From: JAFGHJ01 sp964525555
Lineage (GTDB): Bacteria; Hydrothermota; UBA3072
DNA length: 64,000 nt
Direction: 5' to 3'
Assembly (NCBI GenBank): GCA_964525555.1
Contig: CAZGHN010000005.1
Span: forward strand, 62,001-126,000
A program made the translations under genes and the position numbers. Shown piece after piece: positions 24,692-32,921 of this stretch (position 1 is the first letter of the stretch; every line of letters starts with the position of its first letter). The notes under the pieces were generated by a model. It had not been told where the DNA came from. It worked only from the letters and a program-made list of their open reading frames with translations, and made no database searches.

Positions 24692-25496
24692 TGAAGTACT
24701 TCTGAAGAAGTTAGAAAAACTTAAAAAATCACTTAAGAAAATGGGAAGTGTATTGATTGCGTTTTCCGGAGGATGCGATAGTAGTTTTTTGGCAAAAGTG
24801 GCTTATGATGTTTTAGGTGATGGGGCTATTGCTATAACCGCAAACTCTGAATTATATGCAGATTCACAAACGAAAGATTCAAAAAAGATAGCCGCGGATA
24901 TCGGAATAAAACATGAAATAATTTCTTCGAAAGAGTTGGAAATTCCAGGATTCAGAGATAATCCGTCTGACAGATGCTATTATTGTAAAAAAGAGCTTTT
25001 CTCTAAGCTCATAGAAGTTGCAAAGAAACGAGATTTTAGATATGTTTTGGATGGTTCGAATCTTGACGATATTGATGATTACAGGCCAGGTATGAAAGCA
25101 GGTAGGGAGTTAAACATTAGGAGTCCACTTAAAGAAGTAGAGCTCACAAAATATGAAATCAGACAGCTGTCCCGGAAACTTGGTTTGTTTACTGCTGATA
25201 AGCCGGCGATAGCATGTCTTGCGTCAAGATTTCCTTATGGAACAAAAATCAAGGAAGAAGACCTCAAAAGAATCGAAAAGGCTGAAGAATTTTTACGCAG
25301 GTTAGGCTTTGCTCAGCTAAGAGTGCGTCATCACGGTAATATTGCCAGAATAGAAATATTACCTGAAAATATGGAATCAATACTCGAAGATGATTTTAGA
25401 GAAAAGATCGTAGGAGAATTTAAGAAATTGGGATATAAATATATAACTTTTGACCTTGAAGGATACAGAACCGGAAGTATGAACGAGGTTCTATAA
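24684..25496 (+). CDS. larE: LarE-like ATP-dependent sulfur transferase, Fe-S type
   Basis: PP-loop protein of about 270 residues. The ATP motif is IAFSGGCDSSFLAKVA. Cysteines in DRCYYCKKEL and CLASRFPYG match the three-Cys pattern of LarE variants that hold a 4Fe-4S cluster, rather than the single sacrificial Cys form. ATG 24684 overlaps the previous stop by 8 nt; the frame extends further back but only inside that gene. LarB and LarC are not in this window. It may serve nickel-pincer synthesis or another sulfur insertion. Confidence 0.88.
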   Translation: MISEVLLKKLEKLKKSLKKMGSVLIAFSGGCDSSFLAKVAYDVLGDGAIAITANSELYADSQTKDSKKIAADIGIKHEIISSKELEIPGFRDNPSDRCYYCKKELFSKLIEVAKKRDFRYVLDGSNLDDIDDYRPGMKAGRELNIRSPLKEVELTKYEIRQLSRKLGLFTADKPAIACLASRFPYGTKIKEEDLKRIEKAEEFLRRLGFAQLRVRHHGNIARIEILPENMESILEDDFREKIVGEFKKLGYKYITFDLEGYRTGSMNEVL

Positions 25497-25502
25497 TCTA
25501 TT

Positions 25503-26501
25503 ATGAATAAAACAAAAGCTATAGGCTTGCTTTCTGGCGGATTGGATAGTACCCTTGCCACAAAGTTGATGATAGAGTTGGATATTGAAGTAATTGCCAT
25601 TAATTTTCTTACACCTTTTTGTACGTGTACCAGAAAAGGTTGCAAGCACGAAGCAAACCGGGTGGCACGTGAATTTGGAATTGAAATAAAAATAATAAAT
25701 GCGGGAGAAGAATATATTCAAATTGTAAAGAATCCTAAATATGGGTATGGCAAGAACATGAATCCCTGCCTCGACTGCAGGATATTTATGCTTAAGAAAG
25801 CAAAGGAATTTATGAAAAAGGAGGAAGCTTCATTCTTATTTACCGGGGAAGTCTTAAATCAGAGGCCAATGTCCCAGAGAAAAGATCCATTCAGGTTGAT
25901 AGAAAAAGAATCGAATCTTGAGGGCTTGATTCTGAGGCCTCTTTCGGCAAAATTTTTAAAACCAACAATTCCAGAAGAAGAAGGTCTTATAGATAGAGAA
26001 AAAATGCTCAAGATTAAGGGCCGTAGTAGAAAAATGCAGATAAGTTTAGCTGAAGCTCTTAATGTTTATAACTATCCGTGTCCGGCAGGAGGATGCCGTC
26101 TAACAGACTTTAATTTTGCCGGTAAAATTAGAGATTCTTTTGAATATGAAGAAGATACAATTTTAGACATGCATTTGCTAAAGTACGGGAGGCACTTTAG
26201 ACTCCCGGGGAAAAGTAAGCTGATAGTTGGAAGAAACGAAAGAGAAAACGAAATGATTGCACGTCTATCAAAAGAAGATGATTTAATGATTGAGGCTTTA
26301 GATTGTAAGGGACCGCACGCTGTTTTGAAAAGAGAAAACTATAAAAAGGCTGATTTTAAAATAGCAGCTCGAATATGTGCAACCTATTGTGATGGTAACC
26401 CTGACAGACTAGAAATGGGAGTCAGTACGAGAAACCAATCACTGAAGAAAATGAAAGTTCAACCTCTTAAGAGGGAAAAAGCTGAAATTTTCAAGGTTTA
26501 G
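25503..26501 (+). CDS. PP-loop ATPase, MnmA/thiouridylase-like
   Basis: A 332-residue protein with the N-terminal PP-loop LLSGGLDSTLATKL (about 9-22). Cysteine motifs FCTCTRKGC, NPCLDCR and PAGGCRLTD follow. The C-terminal half resembles the RNA-binding-like tail seen in this tRNA-thiolation-related group, which is often loosely labelled MnmA. The three Cys clusters suggest an iron-sulfur or persulfide mechanism. It lies between larE and the Rrf2 gene, with nifS/nifU downstream as sulfur donors. A tRNA substrate is likely but not shown. Confidence 0.8.
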   Translation: MNKTKAIGLLSGGLDSTLATKLMIELDIEVIAINFLTPFCTCTRKGCKHEANRVAREFGIEIKIINAGEEYIQIVKNPKYGYGKNMNPCLDCRIFMLKKAKEFMKKEEASFLFTGEVLNQRPMSQRKDPFRLIEKESNLEGLILRPLSAKFLKPTIPEEEGLIDREKMLKIKGRSRKMQISLAEALNVYNYPCPAGGCRLTDFNFAGKIRDSFEYEEDTILDMHLLKYGRHFRLPGKSKLIVGRNERENEMIARLSKEDDLMIEALDCKGPHAVLKRENYKKADFKIAARICATYCDGNPDRLEMGVSTRNQSLKKMKVQPLKREKAEIFKV

Positions 26502-26522
26502 CCGTGGAAGATAGGAGGTAGA

Positions 26523-26969
26523 ATGAAACTTTCTACAAAAGGAAGATACGCTGCAAGAGCAATGCTTGATATAGCTTTAAATCAAGAAGGGGGGCCAGTT
26601 GCCGTAAGAGAAATAGCTATGAGACAAAGGATTTCCGAAAGATACCTGGAAAATATACTAACTGTACTTGCAAAAGCGGATTTGGTGGTCAGCACCAGAG
26701 GCAAGAGCGGAGGGTTTAGTCTGTCCAGAGATCCTAAAGATATAAACTTGAAAGATATTATTACGGCAGTAGAAGGTTCTCTTGCTCCTGTAGATTGCGT
26801 TGATGATGCAAATAGTTGCGATATGGTTTCTGTTTGTGTTACTTATGAAATATGGTGTAAACTTGAAAAGGCATTAATGGATATTCTATCTTCGACAACT
26901 TTGAAGGATATGATTGAAATCTATGACAAAAAAGTGTCAAAAACTGAAAATATTATGTACTATATATGA
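26523..26969 (+). CDS. Rrf2-family transcriptional regulator, IscR-like
   Basis: A 148-residue Rrf2 regulator. MKLSTKGRYAARAMLDIAL is the family N-terminus, and the winged HTH includes QRISERYLENILTVLAKA and STRGKSGGFSLSRD. Three cysteines in CVDDANSCDMVSVC (spacing Cx6Cx5C) resemble the cluster-ligating set of IscR (Cx5Cx5C). An Fe-S or redox sensor is therefore more likely than a CymR-type cysteine-metabolite sensor. Shine-Dalgarno ATAGGAGG precedes the ATG. It probably controls its own sulfur operon. Confidence 0.9.
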   Translation: MKLSTKGRYAARAMLDIALNQEGGPVAVREIAMRQRISERYLENILTVLAKADLVVSTRGKSGGFSLSRDPKDINLKDIITAVEGSLAPVDCVDDANSCDMVSVCVTYEIWCKLEKALMDILSSTTLKDMIEIYDKKVSKTENIMYYI

Positions 26970-26980
26970 GGAGGAACGAG

Positions 26981-28276
26981 ATGAGTGATAAAAGATTAGA
27001 GACGTTATCATTACATGCCGGACAAGTTCCGGATAAGGAAGTTAGTGCGAGGGCAGTTCCAATATATCAAACAACTTCATTTGTTTTTAGAGATACTGAA
27101 CATGCGGCAAATCTATTCTCATTGAAAGAATTCGGGAATATTTACTCACGGATAATGAACCCAACAGTGGATGTTTTCGAGAAAAGGATTGCTGCAATCG
27201 AAGGAGGAACAGGAGCCCTTGGCGTTTCCTCAGGACAAGCTGCCGAAACACTTGCGCTCCTTTCCATAACAGAGTTGGGTGATGAAATCGTTGCAGCGAA
27301 TAATCTGTATGGCGGGACTTATCAATTGTTGCATTATACTTTTCCGAAACTCGGCAGGACAACTAAATTCGTTGATTCGACAAAACCCGAAGAATTTAAA
27401 AAGGCGATAACAGATAAAACCAGACTTATTTATGCTGAAACGATTGGCAATCCAAAGTTGGATGTTCCCGATTTCGAAGTGTTAGCAAAGATTGCACATG
27501 ATGCTGGAATCCCCCTTGTTGTCGATAATACCGTTGGAATTGGTATCGTTAAGCCGATTGATTATGGTGCTGATATTGTTGTAGCTTCGGCAACCAAATA
27601 CATTGGTGGACATGGGACATCTATTGGTGGTGTCATTGTTGATTCTGGAAAATTTGACTGGTCAAATGGCAAATTTCCCGGTTTTACTGAAGAGGATCCA
27701 AGTTATCATGGGTTGAAGTACTGGGAAACCTTCGGAGATTTTCCTGGTATGGGAAATATTGCTTTTATAATAAAGGTAAGAGTTCAACTACTCAGAGATT
27801 TCGGACCATGTATGAGTCCTTTTAATGCTTTCTTGTTTCTTCAGGGACTTGAGACCTTACCTCTTCGAGCCCGTAAACATTCCGAAAACGCCCTTGCTGT
27901 TGCTAAATTTTTAAAAGAACACCCTCTTGTGAGCTGGGTTAATTATCCCGGGCTTCCCGAACATCCCTCACATGCAACCGCAAAGAAGTATCTTAAGGGT
28001 AAATTTGGCGGATTGGTAGGATTCGGAATAAAGGGAGGTCTTGAATCCGGGAAGAAATTTATTGAGTCTGTAGAACTGTTATCTCATCTTGCAAATATAG
28101 GAGATGCCAAGACGCTCGTTATTCACCCCGCGTCTACCACCCATCAACAGTTAACGAAAGAAGAGCAAAAAGAAACAGGGGTAACAGAAGATTATATACG
28201 TTTATCGATCGGATTAGAAAACGTAGAAGATATCAAGGAGGATATTGCTCAAGCTTTAAAAAAAGCTCTTAAATAG
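26981..28276 (+). CDS. metY: O-acetylhomoserine sulfhydrylase
   Basis: PLP enzyme converting O-acetylhomoserine plus sulfide to homocysteine. About 431 residues. I prefer ATG 26981 (MSDKRLETLSLHAGQ), which has GAGGAGG six bases upstream, over ATG 26966, which overlaps the rrf2 stop. Motifs: YQTTSFVFRDTEHAANLF, the PLP lysine in ASATKYIGGHGT, and HPASTTHQQL near the end. It lies between rrf2 and nifS in the sulfur operon. Confidence 0.95.
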   Translation: MSDKRLETLSLHAGQVPDKEVSARAVPIYQTTSFVFRDTEHAANLFSLKEFGNIYSRIMNPTVDVFEKRIAAIEGGTGALGVSSGQAAETLALLSITELGDEIVAANNLYGGTYQLLHYTFPKLGRTTKFVDSTKPEEFKKAITDKTRLIYAETIGNPKLDVPDFEVLAKIAHDAGIPLVVDNTVGIGIVKPIDYGADIVVASATKYIGGHGTSIGGVIVDSGKFDWSNGKFPGFTEEDPSYHGLKYWETFGDFPGMGNIAFIIKVRVQLLRDFGPCMSPFNAFLFLQGLETLPLRARKHSENALAVAKFLKEHPLVSWVNYPGLPEHPSHATAKKYLKGKFGGLVGFGIKGGLESGKKFIESVELLSHLANIGDAKTLVIHPASTTHQQLTKEEQKETGVTEDYIRLSIGLENVEDIKEDIAQALKKALK

Positions 28277-28288
28277 ATAGGATTAAAT

Positions 28289-29452
28289 ATGGAACATTTT
28301 ATATACATGGACCATAACGCGACAACACCGGTTGATAAGAGAGTGCTTGAAGCCATGCTTCCTTACTTTTCAGAGAAATATGGAAATCCTTCGAGTATAT
28401 ATAGGTTTGCTAAAGAATCTGACCTTGCTAAAGAAAAAGCCCGCGAGAAGGTAGCGAGTCTCATAGGAGCGAAACCCGAAGAGGTTTTCTTCATGGGTTG
28501 CGGAACCGAATCAGATAATCTTGCGATTAAGGGAATCTGTTTTGCAAATAAAAAGCGTGGCAGTCATATAATTACTTCTAAGATTGAACATCATGCGGTG
28601 CTTAACACGTGTAAATGGCTGGAAAAGAAGGGTTTTAATGTTAGTTACATAGGTGTGGACAAATATGGCATTGTTAATTTGGATGAGTTGAAAGATGCTG
28701 TAACGAATAAAACTATCCTGATTTCCATTATGTTCGCAAATAATGAAGTAGGGACTATTGAGCCGATAGCGGATATAGCAAATATTGCGAAGTCGCGGGA
28801 TATTTACTTTCACACTGATGCGGTTCAAGCAGTCGGTAAGATTCCTATTAATGTTAAAGATTTGGGTATAGATCTTTTGTCTCTCTCAGCACACAAATTA
28901 TATGGACCTAAAGGCGTTGGTGCGCTTTATATAAAAAGAGGTGCTAAAATTGCCCCTTTGCTTCACGGCGGTCATCATGAAAAAAATAAAAGAGCAGGAA
29001 CAGAGAATATCCCAGGCATAGTTGGTTTAGGTGTTGCATGTGAAATTGCGCCCGCGGAGATAAAAGAAAGTAAAGGTATAAAAACCTTAAGAAATAAATT
29101 AGAAAATGGACTACTTGAGAGGATTGATGATATAAGGATAAATGGACATCCGGAGAAAAGACTGGATGGAACTTTAAATTTATGCGTTAAGTATGTGGAA
29201 GGAGAGGGAATGTTGTTACATTTAGACCATAAAGGTATAGCAGCATCCAGCGGGTCCGCCTGCACTTCAGGTTCCCTTGAGCCGTCCCATGTTTTAACCG
29301 CCATGGGGATTCCTCCCGAGATTGCTCACGGTTCGCTTCGTTTTAGTCTTGGAAAGGAGAATACAGAAGAAGAGGTGAATAAAGTATTAGAAGTTTTGCC
29401 TCCGATTGTTGATAAATTGAGAGAAATGTCGCCTCTTTACCCAAAGGAATGA
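28289..29452 (+). CDS. nifS: cysteine desulfurase NifS
   Basis: A 387-residue PLP cysteine desulfurase that delivers persulfide sulfur. It starts MEHFIYMDHNATTPVD, has the PLP lysine in LSAHKLYGPKG, and carries the active-site Cys in ASSGSACTSGSLEPSHV. NifS/IscS group I length and loop. nifU starts 4 nt after its stop, which makes this a compact NifS-NifU cluster-assembly pair. Confidence 0.96.
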   Translation: MEHFIYMDHNATTPVDKRVLEAMLPYFSEKYGNPSSIYRFAKESDLAKEKAREKVASLIGAKPEEVFFMGCGTESDNLAIKGICFANKKRGSHIITSKIEHHAVLNTCKWLEKKGFNVSYIGVDKYGIVNLDELKDAVTNKTILISIMFANNEVGTIEPIADIANIAKSRDIYFHTDAVQAVGKIPINVKDLGIDLLSLSAHKLYGPKGVGALYIKRGAKIAPLLHGGHHEKNKRAGTENIPGIVGLGVACEIAPAEIKESKGIKTLRNKLENGLLERIDDIRINGHPEKRLDGTLNLCVKYVEGEGMLLHLDHKGIAASSGSACTSGSLEPSHVLTAMGIPPEIAHGSLRFSLGKENTEEEVNKVLEVLPPIVDKLREMSPLYPKE

Positions 29453-29456
29453 GAAA

Positions 29457-29846
29457 ATGAGCATGATTTATTCGGAAAAAGTAATGGAACATTTTATGAA
29501 TCCCAGAAACATGGGTGAAATAGCCGATGCGGATGGGGTAGGTGAAGTTGGCAATCCTGTTTGTGGAGATCTCATGACGATATATATAAAGGTTAAAGAT
29601 AATGTAATCGTGGATATCAAGTTTAAAACTTTTGGTTGTGGTGCAGCAATAGCGACATCCTCGATGATTACCGAACTGGTTAAAGGAAAAACTATAGAAG
29701 ATGCGCTTAAAGTTACAAATAAAGATGTAGCAGAAGAATTAGATGGCCTTCCTCCTATAAAAATGCACTGTTCTCTTCTGGCTGAAGAGGGAATAAAATC
29801 TGCAATCGAAGACTACTTTAACAAAAAATCAAATATCAAAAATTAA
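29457..29846 (+). CDS. nifU: NifU/IscU-type Fe-S scaffold
   Basis: A 129-residue scaffold with only the IscU-like N-terminal domain of NifU. The three ligand cysteines are visible in GNPVCGDLM, FGCGAAIATS and KMHCSLLAEE. The Asp of the PVCGD motif is also present. The N-terminus YSEKVMEHFMNPRNMGE is typical. A second in-frame ATG at 29463 is possible. It is the last gene of the operon; no C-terminal Nfu domain is fused. Confidence 0.95.
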   Translation: MSMIYSEKVMEHFMNPRNMGEIADADGVGEVGNPVCGDLMTIYIKVKDNVIVDIKFKTFGCGAAIATSSMITELVKGKTIEDALKVTNKDVAEELDGLPPIKMHCSLLAEEGIKSAIEDYFNKKSNIKN

Positions 29847-29897
29847 AAAGCAAAGCGAATAAAAACACATATAGCCCGCCTCACTCAACCCCGATTT

Positions 29898-30105
29898 TTT
29901 TAACCACAGAGAGCACAAAGTTTCCCTTTTGTGTTTCTAAAACCTAACCCAACACGCCTGAATTAGCCACAGATTTACACTGATGAACACTGATACCCTT
30001 CCCATATTAAAACAACAAAATAATTTTTTTAATCCGTGTATTTCCGTGTTCATCCGTGGCTATTACTTTTTTGTTTTTTTCTCTGTGTGCTCTGTGGTAA
30101 AGATT
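29898..30105. repeat. nested inverted dispersed repeats in the 345-bp nifU-sigma gap
   Basis: No credible gene lies between 29847 and 30191. Outer arms are 29901-29920 (TTAACCACAGAGAGCACAAAG type) and 30080-30103 (CTCTGTGTGCTCTGTGGTAA). Inner arms are 29963-29993 (ATTAGCCACAGATTTACAC) and 30033-30066 (CATCCGTGGCTATTAC). The inner arms have a roughly 10-nt internal period. A 70-codon frame at 29983 is repeat sequence. Confidence 0.75.
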
Positions 30106-30129
30106 GGAGCTGGGGGTGGTTTTTTTGCC

Positions 30130-30158
30130 TTGACAAGCACAAAAATTGTGTTTATTTT
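30130..30158 (+). promoter_or_regulatory. probable promoter of the second sigma operon
   Basis: -35 TTGACA (30130-30135), 17-nt spacer, weak -10 TATTTT (30153-30158). Leader about 27 nt, without a clear Shine-Dalgarno. Confidence 0.45.
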
Positions 30159-30191
30159 TGAAACAAATATTAAAATTTTGCGTCTAATATT

Positions 30192-30749
30192 ATGAAAGGA
30201 AAAAATGATTTGCATATTGATATTAAGAAATTAAAGGAGAAGTCGGAGGATGAGTTTGAAAAATTTTTTAAAAGTTACCTTAACAGAATCTATACAGTGG
30301 TTTACAGAGTGGTTAGAAACTCTGCTACTGCAGAGGACCTCACTTCTGAGGTGATGATGAAAGTTTACAACAATATTCATAAATTCAAAGAAGAATCACA
30401 GCTTTCCTCCTGGGTATTCAGAATTGCTTATAATCATGCGGTTTCTCATGTGCGTCGTCGTAAAAGTACAGAATCGGTTGAAGATTATGAAACAAAAATA
30501 AGAGATGATTCCCCAGGACATCTTGCCCATCTTGAGAGGGAAGAGGTATCTGCTTACATAAAAGAAAAGTTAATGGAATTACCGGAAGATTATAGAGTGG
30601 CTTTGACCTTATACCATTTCAAGGAAATGCCTTATAAGGAAATTGCATATACAATGGGTCTTAATATTGGAACTGTAAAAACATATATTCATAGAGGAAG
30701 AAATGAATTGAAAGTTTTATTAAGAGAAGTTATTGGCGAGGAGATATGA
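30192..30749 (+). CDS. ECF-type RNA polymerase sigma factor
   Basis: A 185-residue sigma factor. Region 2 covers about 20-90 (RNSATAEDLTSEVMMKVYN and SSWVFRIAYNHAVSHVRRRK). Region 4 covers about 120-180 (LPEDYRVALTLYHFKEMPYK and MGLNIGTVKTYIHRGR). The stop overlaps the next start as ATGA, so the two products are made together. It is distinct in sequence from the sigma factor at 13434. No Shine-Dalgarno is seen. Its regulon is unknown. Confidence 0.9.
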   Translation: MKGKNDLHIDIKKLKEKSEDEFEKFFKSYLNRIYTVVYRVVRNSATAEDLTSEVMMKVYNNIHKFKEESQLSSWVFRIAYNHAVSHVRRRKSTESVEDYETKIRDDSPGHLAHLEREEVSAYIKEKLMELPEDYRVALTLYHFKEMPYKEIAYTMGLNIGTVKTYIHRGRNELKVLLREVIGEEI

Positions 30750-31144
30750 GAAAAAATATAAATATTGATGAAATATTGGATTTTATCGCTGTCGAAAAAG
30801 CATCAGATGATTTAATTTACAAGTGGAAAGCGGAATTGCAGCTAAAGAAAGAAAGAAAGAGATTTTATTTGTTATTACTCAAGACTTCTACAGTTTTTTC
30901 TCTCGTACTTGCAGGATTCTGGTATTGTTTTGCTGTTTTAAAGGACGGCACAATAGGGTACTATTTATTAGATAAAATACGTGCATTTTTCTTGGAAATG
31001 AGCCCGGTTGCCGCATCTTCTACTATGTCTTTAAATTATTATATCTTTGGTGCAGGGATTTTTTCTATAATGCTTGCAACTATCTCTTTATTCTGGTACT
31101 ATCAGATAAAGAAACCAAGATATGCACGGATTACGTATTTGTGA
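30746..31144 (+). CDS. two-TM membrane protein, putative anti-sigma partner
   Basis: A 132-residue protein I do not recognise as a named family. A charged N-terminus (1-38, MRKNINIDEILDFIAVEK) precedes TM1 at about 40-63. A loop with a possible amphipathic helix follows, then TM2 at about 99-118, and a short cytoplasmic tail. No HxxxCxxC zinc anti-sigma motif is present. The overlap with the sigma gene and the membrane topology suggest it restrains the sigma factor; that is inference. Confidence 0.7.
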   Translation: MRKNINIDEILDFIAVEKASDDLIYKWKAELQLKKERKRFYLLLLKTSTVFSLVLAGFWYCFAVLKDGTIGYYLLDKIRAFFLEMSPVAASSTMSLNYYIFGAGIFSIMLATISLFWYYQIKKPRYARITYL

Positions 31145-31145
31145 G

Positions 31146-31187
31146 CTGATCCTTTAGATCAGTTGAATGGTTGAATCGTTGAATTGG
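31146..31187 (+). repeat. hairpin plus octamer repeat element
   Basis: Hairpin CTGATC-CTTTA-GATCAG (31146-31162), then octamers AGTTGAAT, GGTTGAAT, CGTTGAAT (31161-31184). It begins at the stop codon of the two-TM gene. Confidence 0.7.
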
Positions 31188-31219
31188 AAAAAATATTTGT
31201 TCTATTTGTATAATTTGTT

Positions 31220-31325
31220 GTTTTCTCTGCATTCTCTGTGTCTTTGTGTGAGATTAATTCGGTATTGTGGGTTGGGAGTTTTTTAAAACAATAATAAAGT
31301 TTTTTCTCTGTGAGCTCTGTGGTGA
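31220..31325. repeat. two CTCTGTG-type repeat copies
   Basis: Copy 1 at 31222-31250 (TTCTCTGTGTCTTTGTGTG) and copy 2 at 31302-31325 (CTCTGTGAGCTCTGTGGT), direct orientation, separated by about 50 bp. They fill the spacer between convergent genes. Confidence 0.65.
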
Positions 31326-31328
31326 AAT

Positions 31329-31991
31329 TTATTTTTTTGGGGTAGGGTAATATACGATTCCGGAGTCTGTCAAGATGGAAACAAAATTATCATTTCCTGT
31401 AACTCTTTTTCCTCCATTTATGGTAAGTACAGTATCGTTTAAAACAAGAGAATCCTTAAATAATAGACAAATATTTTTTTTGTATCTGCAGATATCCTCT
31501 ATACCTGGTATGAATTTTTTTCTTATAGATTTACCATTTCTTTTAAAAACACGAAGTGTATCATTTCCGTAGAGATATAAAGAATCTTTGCGAAGCAAGC
31601 AACGTTTTATCTCTAGCCATGTTATTGTTATTTTAGATCCGGTAGGTATATCAATCAAATATGATTCTTCTCCAGCTATGAGTACGCTTTTATCATCTGA
31701 ATCAATATCGTTTCCCCCGAATTTAATTTTTCCAAGGTATTCTCCCCACAAGGAGTATTTTTGACTTGTAAATTCAGATGAAGAAGTTACCCAGATTGAA
31801 AAAGAAGATGCAGATATAGAAACAGGTGCAAATATTGAATCGAGAGAAAAACGGACTTTGTTTATTTTATCTGTTATAATTCTATCTTGTGAAGATAGAA
31901 ATAGTACGCGATTTTTTGAATCTATTGTAAGATCTTTATAAGTAGAACTGAATAATAGAAAAACGGAAAGAATACCTGTTATATTATTCAT
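31329..31991 (-). CDS. unknown protein downstream of fmt, possible beta-propeller
   Basis: A 220-residue protein without a recognised family. The N-terminus MNNITGILSVFLLFSSTY is hydrophobic and could be a signal peptide. The rest is beta-rich, with repeated short strands and D/N-rich turns (LTIDSKNRVLFLSSQDRI, DSDDKSVLIAGEESYLIDI, KKNICLLFKDSLVL), suggesting a propeller-like periplasmic protein. It starts one base after the fmt stop and is the last gene of tgt-yajC-fmt. A link to translation or secretion is only positional. Confidence 0.7.
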   Translation of the reverse strand: MNNITGILSVFLLFSSTYKDLTIDSKNRVLFLSSQDRIITDKINKVRFSLDSIFAPVSISASSFSIWVTSSSEFTSQKYSLWGEYLGKIKFGGNDIDSDDKSVLIAGEESYLIDIPTGSKITITWLEIKRCLLRKDSLYLYGNDTLRVFKRNGKSIRKKFIPGIEDICRYKKNICLLFKDSLVLNDTVLTINGGKRVTGNDNFVSILTDSGIVYYPTPKK

Positions 31992-32921
31992 TTATTTTAG
32001 TATTTCCCCTGTTTTAATATGGTATCCATTTACAAAAGATTTACTGTCCATTTTGTTTCTCCCTTGGAGTTGAATTTCTGTAATTTTTACTGCTCCCTTA
32101 CCACATTTCACAACAATATTATTTTTTATGTCTATGATTTCTCCGGGGCTGCCTGTGCTTTTATAATTCTCTATTTGTAAAGCTCTAAGGAGTTTGAGTT
32201 TTTTATCTTTGAACAAGCAAAACGCTCCTGGTTTATAGGAAAGCCCCCTAATTTTACACTCGATCTCAGAAGCTTTATTTTTCCAATTTATTCTGCATTC
32301 GTCTTTACTTATTTTTGGTGCGTAACTGGATTTACTATTATCTTGAGAGATGTTTGAAATTTTCCTCTTTTTTTCAATGTCATTGAGGACTGATAAGAGA
32401 GGTCCTATTGCTTCTTTAAACAAACGTTCTTCTAATTCTGTACGTATTTCCAAGGGCAGTATCGGAATTTCCTTTGTCATTATTACATTGCCGGTATCTA
32501 TTTCTATCCCCATTAGGAAAATAGTAATACCGGTTTTTTTATCTCCGTTCATTAGAGCCCGGGCAACAGGTGAAGCACCCCTGTATTTTGGAAGGATCGA
32601 AGGATGGATATTTAATGGGTATTGTGCAAGTTTTAGTATGTTGTTCTTCAATATTGCGCCGTATGAAGCGAGTACAAAGATATTGACTTTTGTTTCTTTA
32701 ATTTTTTCTTCGACAAGAATAGAATTTGGATTATCTTCTTCTATGAGATTTAAAGATAGGTCTATTGCCATTTTTCCTACTGGTGTGGAGGATTCTCTTT
32801 TCCCTCTTCCTTTCTTTTTGGGTGCTTTCGTTATTACAAGAGAAATCTCAATACCTGCAGATACTAAGGCATTCAGAATTATTGTGGAAAGTTCAGAACT
32901 CCCGAAGAATACTACTTTCAT
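31992..32921 (-). CDS. fmt: methionyl-tRNA formyltransferase
   Basis: A 309-residue enzyme that formylates initiator Met-tRNA. The formyltransferase domain has LNIHPSILPKYRGASPVARAL with the catalytic His, and a downstream Asp in the GIEIDTGNVI segment. The C-terminal domain (about 205-309) includes KASEIECKIRGLSYKPGAFC. The ATG overlaps the yajC stop (TAATG). The neighbouring peptide deformylase gene found in many genomes is absent here. Confidence 0.93.
   Translation of the reverse strand: MKVVFFGSSELSTIILNALVSAGIEISLVITKAPKKKGRGKRESSTPVGKMAIDLSLNLIEEDNPNSILVEEKIKETKVNIFVLASYGAILKNNILKLAQYPLNIHPSILPKYRGASPVARALMNGDKKTGITIFLMGIEIDTGNVIMTKEIPILPLEIRTELEERLFKEAIGPLLSVLNDIEKKRKISNISQDNSKSSYAPKISKDECRINWKNKASEIECKIRGLSYKPGAFCLFKDKKLKLLRALQIENYKSTGSPGEIIDIKNNIVVKCGKGAVKITEIQLQGRNKMDSKSFVNGYHIKTGEILK

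Noticed and set aside
29983..30195. 70-codon plus-strand frame before the sigma gene
   Set aside because: Lies in the nested inverted repeats; no ribosome site and the promoter of the sigma gene is inside it.
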